Positions 42,492 through 50,294 of a DNA stretch of 64,000 nt are shown here, piece by piece. The stretch's first letter is position 1, and each line of letters starts with the position of its first letter. The notes beneath the pieces are model-generated. The model saw nothing but the letters and a program-made list of their open reading frames with translations. It did no database searches and had not been told where the DNA came from. The DNA is from Lachnospiraceae bacterium MD335 (GTDB lineage Bacteria > Bacillota > Clostridia > Lachnospirales > Lachnospiraceae): NCBI GenBank assembly GCA_000403335.2, contig KE159629.1, forward strand, positions 1 through 64,000, written 5' to 3'. Position numbers and translations under genes: made by a program.

Positions 42492-44174
42492 ATGGACAAT
42501 AAACAGGAAAACAGGAATAGTTATTTGGTGACGGTCGGGGGTAAGACAAGGGAATATCCCGCGGGAATTACATACGGCGAAATTGCAACCGTTTATCAGA
42601 AGGATTATCCGCATCAAATTGCGCTGGCGGTGCGGGACGGCAAAATCAGGGAGCTGTTCAAAAAAGTAGACAGGGACTGTACGGTTGAGTTTCTGACGCT
42701 CACGGACGATACGGGTCATAAGACATACAACAGAACGGCAATTTTAATTTTGATGAAGGCAATCCAGGAGGTTGTGGGCGCTGATAACATTGAAAAGATT
42801 AAGCTTGAATTTGCAATCGGAAACGGATTATACTGCTCAAAAAACGGCGATTTTGAGGTGACGGATGCGTTGGTGGCCGAGGTGAAGGCAAAAATGCAGG
42901 AGTACATCAACAAGGATTTGTATGTGATTAAACGCTCCATGCCGCTTGAGGAGGCAAACATTATCTTTAGCGAGCAGAAAATGGAGGATAAGGTAAATCT
43001 GTTTAAGTACAGGGGCAGTTCAACGGTCAATGTCTATAATCTTGACGGCTATAAGGATTATTATTACGGCTACATGCTGCCGAGCACGGGATATGTGAAG
43101 CATTTTGATTTGCGCAAATATGAGGACGGTTTTGTGCTGATTTTGCCGGAAAAGAAAAATCCGGATGTTTTGGAAGAATTTAAACCGCTTCCAAAGCTGT
43201 TCCATGCGATGTCGATTGCGACGGACTGGGGCGATAAGCTTGGCGTTGACACGGTGGCGGACTTAAACGACGAGATCCGCGCAGGCAGGTTTAATGAGCT
43301 TGTACTGGTTCAGGAAGCGCTGCAGGAGCGGCGTATCAGTGAGATTGCGTCGGATATTGTGTCGAGGGGCGGCGTTAAATTTGTGATGATTGCCGGACCT
43401 TCCTCGTCGGGAAAAACGACGTTTTCACACCGGCTTTCCGTTCAGCTAAAAACGCACGGGCTTGTGCCGCACCCGATTGCCGTAGACGATTATTTCGTAA
43501 ATAGGGAGAATACGCCGAGACAGCCAAACGGCGACTACGATTTTGAATGCCTTGAAGCGATTGACATGAAGCAGTTTAATGAGGATATGTTAAAACTTCT
43601 TGCAGGCGAGCGTGTGGAGCTTCCGACTTTTAACTTTGTCACGGGAAAGCGGGAGTATAAGGGAAATTACAAGCAGCTTGGTCCCGATGATGTGCTTGTG
43701 ATTGAAGGGATACATGGATTGAATGATAAGATGTCCTATGCGCTTCCGGCAGAAAGTAAGTATAAAATTTATATCAGCGCGCTCACATCACTCAATATTG
43801 ACGAGCACAACCGGATTCCGACGACCGACGGAAGGCTGCTTCGGCGTATGGTGCGGGACGCGCGGACAAGGGGCGCCACGGCAAAGCGTACAATCCAAAT
43901 GTGGCCTTCGGTGCGAAACGGTGAGGAGGAAAATATTTTCCCGTTTCAGGAGAGCGCGGACGCAATGTTCAATTCGGCATTGATTTATGAGCTTGCGGTG
44001 TTGAAGCAGTATGCGGAGCCGCTGCTTTACAATATCGAAAAGGGTGAGCCGGAGTATTTTGAGGCAGTGCGGCTTTTGAAGTTTTTAAGCTACTTTTTGG
44101 GCGTCAGCACGGAGGAACTTCCGAAAAATTCAATCGTTAGGGAGTTTGTGGGAGGCAGCTGCTTTAAGGTATAG
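42492..44174 (+). CDS. nucleoside (uridine-type) kinase with TGS-like N-terminus
   Basis: Protein of 560 residues. The first ~70 residues form a TGS/ThrRS N1-like domain (YLVTVGGKTREYPAGITYGE), followed by a ThrRS second-domain-like region (residues ~90-210). The C-terminal ~270 residues are a P-loop kinase: Walker A VMIAGPSSSGKTTFSHRLSV near residue 300, GLVPHPIAVDDYFVNRE, DVLVIEGIHGLNDKMSYALP and RMVRDARTRGATAKRTIQMW. Uridine kinase-like fusions with threonyl-tRNA-synthetase-type N-termini are common in Clostridia. The exact nucleoside substrate is inferred only. GGGGTGAAACG precedes ATG 42492. Confidence 0.88.
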   Translation: MDNKQENRNSYLVTVGGKTREYPAGITYGEIATVYQKDYPHQIALAVRDGKIRELFKKVDRDCTVEFLTLTDDTGHKTYNRTAILILMKAIQEVVGADNIEKIKLEFAIGNGLYCSKNGDFEVTDALVAEVKAKMQEYINKDLYVIKRSMPLEEANIIFSEQKMEDKVNLFKYRGSSTVNVYNLDGYKDYYYGYMLPSTGYVKHFDLRKYEDGFVLILPEKKNPDVLEEFKPLPKLFHAMSIATDWGDKLGVDTVADLNDEIRAGRFNELVLVQEALQERRISEIASDIVSRGGVKFVMIAGPSSSGKTTFSHRLSVQLKTHGLVPHPIAVDDYFVNRENTPRQPNGDYDFECLEAIDMKQFNEDMLKLLAGERVELPTFNFVTGKREYKGNYKQLGPDDVLVIEGIHGLNDKMSYALPAESKYKIYISALTSLNIDEHNRIPTTDGRLLRRMVRDARTRGATAKRTIQMWPSVRNGEEENIFPFQESADAMFNSALIYELAVLKQYAEPLLYNIEKGEPEYFEAVRLLKFLSYFLGVSTEELPKNSIVREFVGGSCFKV

Positions 44175-44185
44175 GAGATATGTGT

Positions 44186-44317
44186 ATGAAACGGTTGTTA
44201 AAGCGATGTGCGGCACAGGTGTTAGTCCTTGTTTATTATGCTACAGGCGCAGCTTACCGCACGGGAAACAATGGATTAAGCATGGTTCAATCGTTAAGAG
44301 AATGGGCAGACAAATAA
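44186..44317 (+). CDS. possible 43-residue protein
   Basis: Reads MKRLLKRCAAQVLVLVYYAT and ends SLREWADK. AGGAG lies eight bases before ATG 44186. The N-terminal half is basic and hydrophobic. It ends just before the RNase P RNA. It could be a decayed or fortuitous ORF; weak support. Confidence 0.25.
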   Translation: MKRLLKRCAAQVLVLVYYATGAAYRTGNNGLSMVQSLREWADK

Positions 44318-44325
44318 AATGGTTT

Positions 44326-44733
44326 TGATATTATGCCACTGTGGCAAATGATCGCGGCTTTCGCAAATGCGGAAGGTGAGGAAAGTCCGGGCTCCATAGG
44401 GCAGGATGCCGGATAACGTCCGGTAGAGGCGACTCTAAGGCTAGTGCAACAGAAATATACCGCCAATGCTGCTTGCTTGCGGGCAGCATTTGGTAAGGGT
44501 GGAACGGCGGTGTAAGAGACCACCGCCTCCAAGGTAACGAGGAGGGCACATGTAAACCCCATCCGGAGCAAGACCAAACAGAGAGCGACAGATTTGCCCG
44601 ATCTGCTTTCAGGTAGGTCGCTTGAGGCTGCCGGTAACGGCAGTCCTAGATAGATGATCATTCTTTGTGCAAATGCACGGTTGTGCAGGCACAATGACAT
44701 AACCCGGCTTATCGCCGCGGTGGCAATATTTGA
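44326..44733 (+). ncRNA. rnpB: RNase P RNA
   Basis: The RNA component of RNase P, which matures tRNA 5' ends. The universal core elements are present: GAGGAAAGTCCGGGCTCC near 44376, GTGCAACAGAAA, GGTAAGGGTGGAA, CCATCCGGAGCAAGACCAAA, GGTCGCTTGAGGCTGCCGG and the 3' ACATAACCCGGCTTATCG. The terminal helix P1 pairs ATATTATGCCACTGTGGC (44328-44345) with GCCGCGGTGGCAATAT (44714-44729), which fixes both ends to within a few bases. Length ~408 nt is within the normal type A range. It runs directly into a truncated trmH reading frame. Confidence 0.93.
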
Positions 44734-44734
44734 T

Positions 44735-45112
44735 TTATACGTTGGGGAAGTGCTGACGCCGGCAGGCAGTAATCCCTTGTACCGCCGTTCTATCAGAGTC
44801 AGCATGGGAACTGTATTCCAAGTTCCGTGGGCATTTTTTGAAGAAGGGAATGGAATAGGACAATTGTATAATATGGGATTTAAGACAGCGGCAATGGCAT
44901 TAAGGGAAGACGCTGTCAGAATTGATGCGCCGCAGCTGATGCAGGAAGAAAAGCTGGCGATTGTGCTTGGCACAGAGGGAGAGGGACTTGCATCAGATAC
45001 GATAGCAAGGTGTGATTATACGGTGCGCATACCGATGGCACGCGGCGTTGATTCTCTTAATGTAGCGGCGGCAAGTGCAGTTGCTTTTTGGCAGCTCGGA
45101 GGAAGAACGTGA
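44735..45112 (+). pseudogene. 5'-truncated TrmH/SpoU-family RNA methyltransferase
   Basis: About 125 residues of the C-terminal half of a SPOUT RNA 2'-O-methyltransferase: EVLTPAGSNPLYRRSIRVSM, then FQVPWAFFEEGNG, LAIVLGTEGEGLASDTIARC, and VRIPMARGVDSLNVAAASAV (SAM-binding knot motifs II and III). The N-terminal substrate domain and motif I (NxGAIxRNA) are absent; the homology begins right where the RNase P RNA ends. An internal GTG (44750) could start a fragment, but a working enzyme is unlikely. It overlaps the next gene's GTG by four bases. Confidence 0.75.
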
Positions 45113-45900
45113 AGCGGCTTTATAAGAGACTGATTATTGTGGCATTAGCTGCCATTTTTTTTGCAGAAGCAATGATTTTAAATACGGCATCAGGGAATGG
45201 CTTTTACCGTGGAACGCTTTTATCGGGAATGCATATGGGTTTTTTGTCGCATCTTACGGACAATGACCAAATGGAGGATGCAAGGATGCAGGTAGTTTAT
45301 CAGCTCGCAAGGCGGAGCATTGTGAAGGTAGTAGTGAAGGATTCTGCCGGCAGTGGTATCGTATGGAGAATAAATGACGACAGTATTGTGATTGTATCAA
45401 GTAAGCATTTGCTTATGAAGGATGTAAAGGCGCAGGTAACGTTTTGCAATGAAGAATGCGCGGACGCTGAGATTATGGGGTATTCCCAGCAGTATGACAT
45501 TGGCTTTTTGAAGATAGACGCAAAATTTGTAACGGCGAAAATTTTAAGGGATATTTTTGAGGCGGTTCCGGTGGACGAGCTTACGGAGGAAGCGGATATG
45601 CCGACAGAGCAGCCTGTGCTGCAGGTTGGCGCGGATTTGAGTGGGAACAAGGAACATTTTGCAGCCGGAACGGTTTTGGGCGTCGGCTATGAGCCCGTTT
45701 TTAATACGGAAGTTTTAAAGACAAACTGTTATTCGAAGGCGGGAATGTCGGGCGGCGGGGTGTTTGATGCGGTCGGGCGGCTTTTGGGGATGATTTCGGG
45801 CGGAGAAGTTTCGGAGGATGCCGAAATCAGGGAGGCTGAAGTTTCTTATAGCCTTCCCGCAGCGTTGATACTGGAAGAGTATGACAATTTAAACAAATGA
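45109..45900 (+). CDS. exported trypsin-like (S1C) serine protease-like protein
   Basis: Protein of 263 residues. A membrane anchor (RLIIVALAAIFFAEAMILNT) is followed by a trypsin-like fold. The putative His is in VIVSSKHLLMKDVKAQVTF, the Asp in SQQYDIGFLKIDAKF, and the Ser in CYSKAGMSGGGVFDAVGRLL. The S1C-like Ser context GMSGGG is present, but no PDZ domain follows. It may be a HtrA-like envelope protease or a degenerate relative. GTG 45109 follows GGAGGAAGAAC and overlaps the truncated methyltransferase stop. Confidence 0.75.
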   Translation: MKRLYKRLIIVALAAIFFAEAMILNTASGNGFYRGTLLSGMHMGFLSHLTDNDQMEDARMQVVYQLARRSIVKVVVKDSAGSGIVWRINDDSIVIVSSKHLLMKDVKAQVTFCNEECADAEIMGYSQQYDIGFLKIDAKFVTAKILRDIFEAVPVDELTEEADMPTEQPVLQVGADLSGNKEHFAAGTVLGVGYEPVFNTEVLKTNCYSKAGMSGGGVFDAVGRLLGMISGGEVSEDAEIREAEVSYSLPAALILEEYDNLNK

Positions 45901-45948
45901 GAAGTGACATAGGGAGGGGGACACTGTGAAAGGAGCATGGTTAGTTTC

Positions 45949-46440
45949 ATGGTAAAACCGGAGATAAACAAACGCATCTCAAAGGTTGATGCGTATTTAA
46001 ACTGCGCGGAAAATTTCGCGTACAGAAGCACCTGTATTAAAAGAAAATACGGGGCGGTGATTGTGAAGGACGACGCAGTGATTTCCACGGGTTATAACGG
46101 TTCGCCCAGAGGGTTTGAGAATTGCTGCGATATAGGGGAGTGCCCGCGGATTAGGAAAAATATGCATCAGGGAGAGGGATATGCAATTTGCCGTGCCGTG
46201 CACGCGGAGGCGAATGCGCTCTTAAACTGTTCGCGGGAGCAGACGATAGGAGCGGATTTGTATTTGGCAGGCGTGAATCCAAACGACTTGTCGGTACACA
46301 AGGCGAAGCCGTGTCCGCTGTGCGCGCGCATGATTATACAGGCGGGAATCCGAAAGGTGTATTTAAGGACAGGTGGCGGTGCCGACTGCTATGAAGAAAT
46401 CAGAGCGCAGGATTTGGAATGGTATACGCGGGAGGAGTAG
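45949..46440 (+). CDS. deoxycytidylate deaminase-like zinc enzyme
   Basis: Protein of about 163 residues with the cytidine/dCMP deaminase zinc site: AVHAEANALLNCS (H-A-E) and KAKPCPLCARMIIQAGI (P-C-x-x-C). TGYNGSPRGFENCCDIGECP is the extra dCMP-type loop. Such enzymes convert dCMP to dUMP for dTMP synthesis; the ComEB/late-competence subgroup is similar. ATG 45949 is preferred because the in-frame ATG at 45937 is only one base after AAAGGAG, but the choice is uncertain. Confidence 0.88.
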   Translation: MVKPEINKRISKVDAYLNCAENFAYRSTCIKRKYGAVIVKDDAVISTGYNGSPRGFENCCDIGECPRIRKNMHQGEGYAICRAVHAEANALLNCSREQTIGADLYLAGVNPNDLSVHKAKPCPLCARMIIQAGIRKVYLRTGGGADCYEEIRAQDLEWYTREE

Positions 46441-46569
46441 TTTTTACTTATTTAATTGAAAATTAACGAAGCATTTATGGAAAATAAAATTAATTTGTGA
46501 TAATATAAAAAATTAGAGATAATTTAGTAATTGCATGATGTGAAGTCTTAGAAAGGAGCATGAAATATC

Positions 46570-47754
46570 ATGACAAAGATAGACATTTTTTCCGGCTTTT
46601 TGGGAGCTGGAAAGACGACATTGATTAAGAAGCTGCTGCAGGAGGCGCTTGATGCCTCAAAGGTGGTGCTGATTGAGAACGAGTTTGGCGAGATTGGCAT
46701 TGACGGCGGTTTTTTAAAGGAGGCAGGTGTTGAGATTAAGGAGATGAATTCCGGCTGCATTTGCTGTTCGCTAGTAGGAGATTTCGGAAGCTCTTTAAAG
46801 GAAGTGATTGAGAAGTATGCGCCGGAGCGTATTTTAATTGAGCCTTCCGGTGTGGGCAAGCTTTCCGATGTCATGCGGGCGGTTCAGAATGTGGATACGC
46901 AGGCAGAGATAGTGCTCAACAGCGCAGTTGTTGTAGTTGATGCCAAGAAGTGCAGGATGTATGCAAAAAATTTCGGCGAGTTTTTCTTGAATCAGATTGA
47001 ACATGCGGGAACGATTATTTTGAGCAGAACTGCCGACGTCAGTGAAAGCAAGCTGAATACGGCGCTTGAGATTATCCGGGAACACAATGATAAGGCGACG
47101 GTTATTACAACGCCCTGGGAAGAGCTTGACGGAAAGAAAATTCTGGAAACGATAGAGAATGCAAAAGATTTGGAAGCAGAGCTTATGGCGGAAGTTGCTG
47201 CGGCACATGACCATGAGGAGCACCATCATGACCATCATCACGGGAATGAAGAGCATCATCATGACCACGGCGAAGACTGTACATGTGGCTGTCATAATCA
47301 CGACCATGACCACGAGCATCATCATGGGAATGAAGAACACCATCATGACCACGAGCATCATCATGGGAATGAAGAACACCATCATGACCACGAGCATGAG
47401 GAGCATGATGATCATCACGGGCACGGTGAGGATTGTACGTGCGGATGCCATGATCACGACCATCATCATCACCACGCGGATGAGATTTTTACCAGTTGGG
47501 GCTTCGAGACGCCTGCATCTTATACGCAAGCGGAGGTTGAGGATATTCTTGACAAGCTTGAGGATGAAAAAACATACGGTGCGATTCTCAGGGCAAAGGG
47601 GATGGTTTCGGCAGGTGACGGCACATGGGTAAATTTTGATTACGTGCCGGGCGAGAGCAATGTGCGCAAAGGAACGCCTGAGGTGACAGGGAAGATTTGC
47701 GTAATCGGCTCGAAGCTGAACGAGGAGAACTTAAAAGCGCTGTTTGCAAAGTAA
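46570..47754 (+). CDS. COG0523 (CobW-like) GTPase with long histidine-rich metal-binding region
   Basis: Protein of 394 residues. Walker A FSGFLGAGKTTLIKKLL is at residues 7-23, followed by the CxCC metal motif in MNSGCICCSLVGDFGSS, and ILIEPSGVGKLSDVMR (Walker B region). Residues ~212-310 form a His/Asp/Glu-rich stretch with repeated HHHGNEEHHHDH units and two GEDCTCGCH cassettes. The C-terminal ~75 residues form the CobW C domain. Such GTPases deliver metal (Zn, Co, Ni) to client enzymes. The His/Cys region suggests a large zinc or nickel buffer. It sits immediately upstream of a second, related GTPase. Confidence 0.9.
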   Translation: MTKIDIFSGFLGAGKTTLIKKLLQEALDASKVVLIENEFGEIGIDGGFLKEAGVEIKEMNSGCICCSLVGDFGSSLKEVIEKYAPERILIEPSGVGKLSDVMRAVQNVDTQAEIVLNSAVVVVDAKKCRMYAKNFGEFFLNQIEHAGTIILSRTADVSESKLNTALEIIREHNDKATVITTPWEELDGKKILETIENAKDLEAELMAEVAAAHDHEEHHHDHHHGNEEHHHDHGEDCTCGCHNHDHDHEHHHGNEEHHHDHEHHHGNEEHHHDHEHEEHDDHHGHGEDCTCGCHDHDHHHHHADEIFTSWGFETPASYTQAEVEDILDKLEDEKTYGAILRAKGMVSAGDGTWVNFDYVPGESNVRKGTPEVTGKICVIGSKLNEENLKALFAK

Positions 47755-47772
47755 AGAAAAAAGGAGCCGGTC

Positions 47773-48705
47773 ATGAAATCAGTATATATTATCAATGGAT
47801 TTTTGGAGAGCGGAAAAACGGAGTTTATTTCGTTCACACTGTCACAGCCCTACTTTCAGACAAAAGGAACAACATTGTTAATCCTTTGCGAAGAGGGCGA
47901 GAATGAGTATGACAGCGAAGTTCTGAAAAAAAGCCACACGGTTGTAGAGCTTGTGGAGGATGAGGAAGAAATGACCTCCGCGAAAATGATAGAACTTGAG
48001 AAAAAACACAAGCCGGAACGTATTATTATTGAGTATAACGGCATGTGGAATTTTAAGAATTTTAAAATGCCGTGGCATTGGAAGCTGGAACAGCAGATTA
48101 CGATTATCGACGCGTCCACTTTTCAAAATTATTACACAAACATGCGTTCTTTGCTTGCGGAAATGCTTCGGAAGTCGGAATTGATTATTTTTAACCGCTG
48201 CGACGGTCTGATGGATCAGTTAAGCAGTTTTAAGCGTAACGTAAAAGCGGTCAATCCACAGGCGGAAATTATATTTGAGGATAAAAACGGAGAGGTAAGC
48301 CAGCTTTTTGAGGAAGATTTGCCGTATGATTTGAAGGATGAAGAACTAAAGCTTGACGATTACGGCTACGGTATTTTTTACCTTGATGCAATGGATAATC
48401 TTGACCGGTATATTGGGAAGACGGTTACGTTTGTGGCAATGGTGCTAAAACCGGAAGGCAGCGACGGCACGTATTTTGTTCCGGGAAGAATGGCGATGAC
48501 CTGCTGTGCCGATGATATGGCATTTTTGGGATATGCCTGCAAGTATGAACAGAGCGGCGCGCTTGAAAATAAGGACTGGGTGGAAGTAACGGCAACGGTT
48601 CATGAAGAGTATTGGAAGGACTACAACGGCGAAGGACCGGTGCTTCACGCGCTGCGTGTAACACCTGCAAAAAAGCCCAAGGATGAGATTTTAAATTTTG
48701 TGTAA
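47773..48705 (+). CDS. CobW-like protein fused to a DUF1980/YcgQ-like domain
   Basis: Protein of 310 residues. An N-terminal P-loop IINGFLESGKTEFISFTLS is followed by a GTPase-like region, but without the CxCC metal motif of its neighbour. The C-terminal ~120 residues (YIGKTVTFVAMVLKPEGSDG, then YFVPGRMAMTCCADDMAFLG) match the YcgQ/DUF1980 domain of membrane-associated zinc-linked proteins. I infer a metal-homeostasis partner of the upstream GTPase; the pair is one operon with an 18-base gap. Ribosome site AAAGGAGCCGGTC precedes ATG 47773. Confidence 0.75.
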   Translation: MKSVYIINGFLESGKTEFISFTLSQPYFQTKGTTLLILCEEGENEYDSEVLKKSHTVVELVEDEEEMTSAKMIELEKKHKPERIIIEYNGMWNFKNFKMPWHWKLEQQITIIDASTFQNYYTNMRSLLAEMLRKSELIIFNRCDGLMDQLSSFKRNVKAVNPQAEIIFEDKNGEVSQLFEEDLPYDLKDEELKLDDYGYGIFYLDAMDNLDRYIGKTVTFVAMVLKPEGSDGTYFVPGRMAMTCCADDMAFLGYACKYEQSGALENKDWVEVTATVHEEYWKDYNGEGPVLHALRVTPAKKPKDEILNFV

Positions 48706-48730
48706 ATCGGCAGAATAAAATTTTTAGAGT

Positions 48731-48767
48731 AAAAAGAAGCCCTAATTTTGAGAGAGCTTCTTTTTAT
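48731..48767 (+). terminator. intrinsic terminator after the metal GTPase pair
   Basis: AAAAAGAAGC and GCTTCTTTTT form a 10-bp stem around a 15-base loop, followed by ATTGTTTT. It marks the left border of the AT-rich island. Confidence 0.8.
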
Positions 48768-48820
48768 TGTTTTAGTCCCAGTTCGTTTAAATGTTGCTGA
48801 TGAAATACATGTATAAATAT

Positions 48821-48854
48821 ACATTTTCAAAGATTTTATACATTTTGAAAATGT
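48821..48854. promoter_or_regulatory. inverted repeat upstream of the island's first gene
   Basis: ACATTTTCAAA and TTTGAAAATGT are perfect 11-bp arms with a 12-base spacer, about 90 bases before ATG 48947. A plausible operator. The rest of 48770-48946 shows nothing else. Confidence 0.45.
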
Positions 48855-48946
48855 GTTAAACTGATTGTTAAATAGTAGGTATCCTTTATATAGGCATATA
48901 AAGTATTGATGAATAAATAATATTTTAATATGAAAGGATATCAAAA

Positions 48947-49384
48947 ATGGATAGTGTATACTTAAAATTAAACCAAAATGCAGGTAAATTAGAAATAGCA
49001 CATGGTTATGTACTGGATCCAAGACAAGAATATATTATAGACTATGATAATGAAATGGAAGAACAATTAAGAATTTCAATGGCTGTTCAAATGTTTGGGC
49101 TTCCTGCTCTGAATGATTACCATACATGGCTTGAAAATAATGGTTTTAACTCTGAAATTCCTAATCCGACTGACAAAATATTATCTAAATTTTATGGTAA
49201 AAAGAGTTTATGGAAAACTGAACTGTCACAAGGGATAGTAGTTAGAGAAATTGAAAATGGGGAATATTGTATTGTCATGGAATGCAGCAGATTGAATACT
49301 GGTTTTAAATATACGCAAATTATATTAACATTCAGTTCGATTTGTGATCCCGGTTATAATGAAAATGTGGCAAATAACCCATAA
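48947..49384 (+). CDS. unknown 145-residue protein
   Basis: Not recognised. ATG 48947 follows AAAGGATATCAAAA. The protein has LKLNQNAGKLEIAHGYVLDP near the start, then FGLPALNDYHTWLENNGFNS, and is strongly AT-biased in codons compared with core genes. No catalytic motif or membrane segment. It precedes the PD-(D/E)XK-like gene by 43 bases in the same direction, so they are probably co-transcribed. Acquired DNA is likely. Confidence 0.55.
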   Translation: MDSVYLKLNQNAGKLEIAHGYVLDPRQEYIIDYDNEMEEQLRISMAVQMFGLPALNDYHTWLENNGFNSEIPNPTDKILSKFYGKKSLWKTELSQGIVVREIENGEYCIVMECSRLNTGFKYTQIILTFSSICDPGYNENVANNP

Positions 49385-49427
49385 ATATGGTAATATTAAC
49401 ATAACAAAGCTTAAGGAGGTATATGAT

Positions 49428-50207
49428 ATGTATTCAGTAACAAAAAGAATAGGTATGATAAAGCAACCGCGTGGAGGCTATATAAATAAAAAGGAACTTA
49501 CAGTTATTCAGCTTGATGATGGGATAACATTAAATGAGAGTGAAAACATACACGCCAGCTTAATTGGCCTTACAGTTGACTATATGACCCGATTTATGAT
49601 GGGAACCGTAAAAGAGGAAGCATTTTCAATTTCTCTGAAAGGTGCTATGACTTTAGATTTGTTCACAGCGGATAAAAAGCAATCAGCCTTGAAAAATGCA
49701 GTTAAACTATTAACAGATATCAAAGGGCTTGATAAAAAGTCCATTACCAATGCCTGCAAATTGGCAGGTTATGATGTTTGTTTTAGAGCAGGGATAATAG
49801 GCTACAAACCCGTAGAAGAAATCAAACCAGACACAGATACAATAGAGAATATTGTAACCATGATTAACCGTAGCCTATCTTTTTGGAAAAAATATGGTCC
49901 CATAACAAAAGATGGATTCACTTTTGAAGGTGGATATACAGATATAATATCCACAGGTGACGGTGATTATTTAACAAAAGATACATTGTGGGATTTTAAG
50001 GTATCAAAAGATGAGCCGAAACCCAAGTATACATTACAGTTGTTGGTGTATTATATTATGGGCATACATTCCGTACATAAAGAGTTTAAGAGCATTAAAA
50101 AACTAGGAATATATAACCCTCGTATGAACAAAGTGTATACAATAGATATTGATTCTATATCAACTGATGTGATAGAAGAAGTATCAACAGAAGTAATAGG
50201 CTATTAA
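49428..50207 (+). CDS. PD-(D/E)XK nuclease-like protein
   Basis: Protein of 259 residues. The segment FEGGYTDIISTGDGDYLTKD continues with TLWDFKVSKDEPKPKYTLQL, giving the spacing D-x(15-18)-D-x-K (Asp in YTDII, Asp and Lys in WDFK) with a following Gln in QLLVYYIMG. This is the core of RecB/Cas4-like and other PD-(D/E)XK nucleases. The N-terminal half is all-helical and unrecognised. AAGGAGGTATATGAT precedes ATG 49428. It ends in a strong terminator and lies next to an IS5 element; a DNA-targeting or defence role is inference. Confidence 0.6.
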   Translation: MYSVTKRIGMIKQPRGGYINKKELTVIQLDDGITLNESENIHASLIGLTVDYMTRFMMGTVKEEAFSISLKGAMTLDLFTADKKQSALKNAVKLLTDIKGLDKKSITNACKLAGYDVCFRAGIIGYKPVEEIKPDTDTIENIVTMINRSLSFWKKYGPITKDGFTFEGGYTDIISTGDGDYLTKDTLWDFKVSKDEPKPKYTLQLLVYYIMGIHSVHKEFKSIKKLGIYNPRMNKVYTIDIDSISTDVIEEVSTEVIGY

Positions 50208-50234
50208 ATGTAGAAATAATTATGCAATCACCGT

Positions 50235-50264
50235 GACAGTGGTGTAACAGCCACTGTCTATTTT
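50235..50264 (+). terminator. intrinsic terminator
   Basis: GACAGTGG and CCACTGTC form an 8-bp stem with an 8-base loop, followed by TATTTTTAT, after the nuclease-like gene. Confidence 0.8.
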
Positions 50265-50294
50265 TATGCCCTTTATCACATACTCAAAATCTAG

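Noticed and set aside
44186-44317. Treating the 43-residue ORF before rnpB as a confident gene
   Set aside because: It has a ribosome site but no recognisable sequence and lies in a rearranged stretch, so it is listed with low confidence only.
47200-47480. Short repeats in the His-rich region resembling a CRISPR-like array
   Set aside because: The repeats are in frame, vary in spacing and encode metal-binding peptide units; there are no unique spacers or cas genes.
46834-47529. A 231-residue minus-strand reading frame rich in Met and Val opposite the His-rich GTPase
   Set aside because: It is the antisense of CAT/CAC histidine codons (ATG/GTG on the other strand). It has no ribosome site and no family resemblance.
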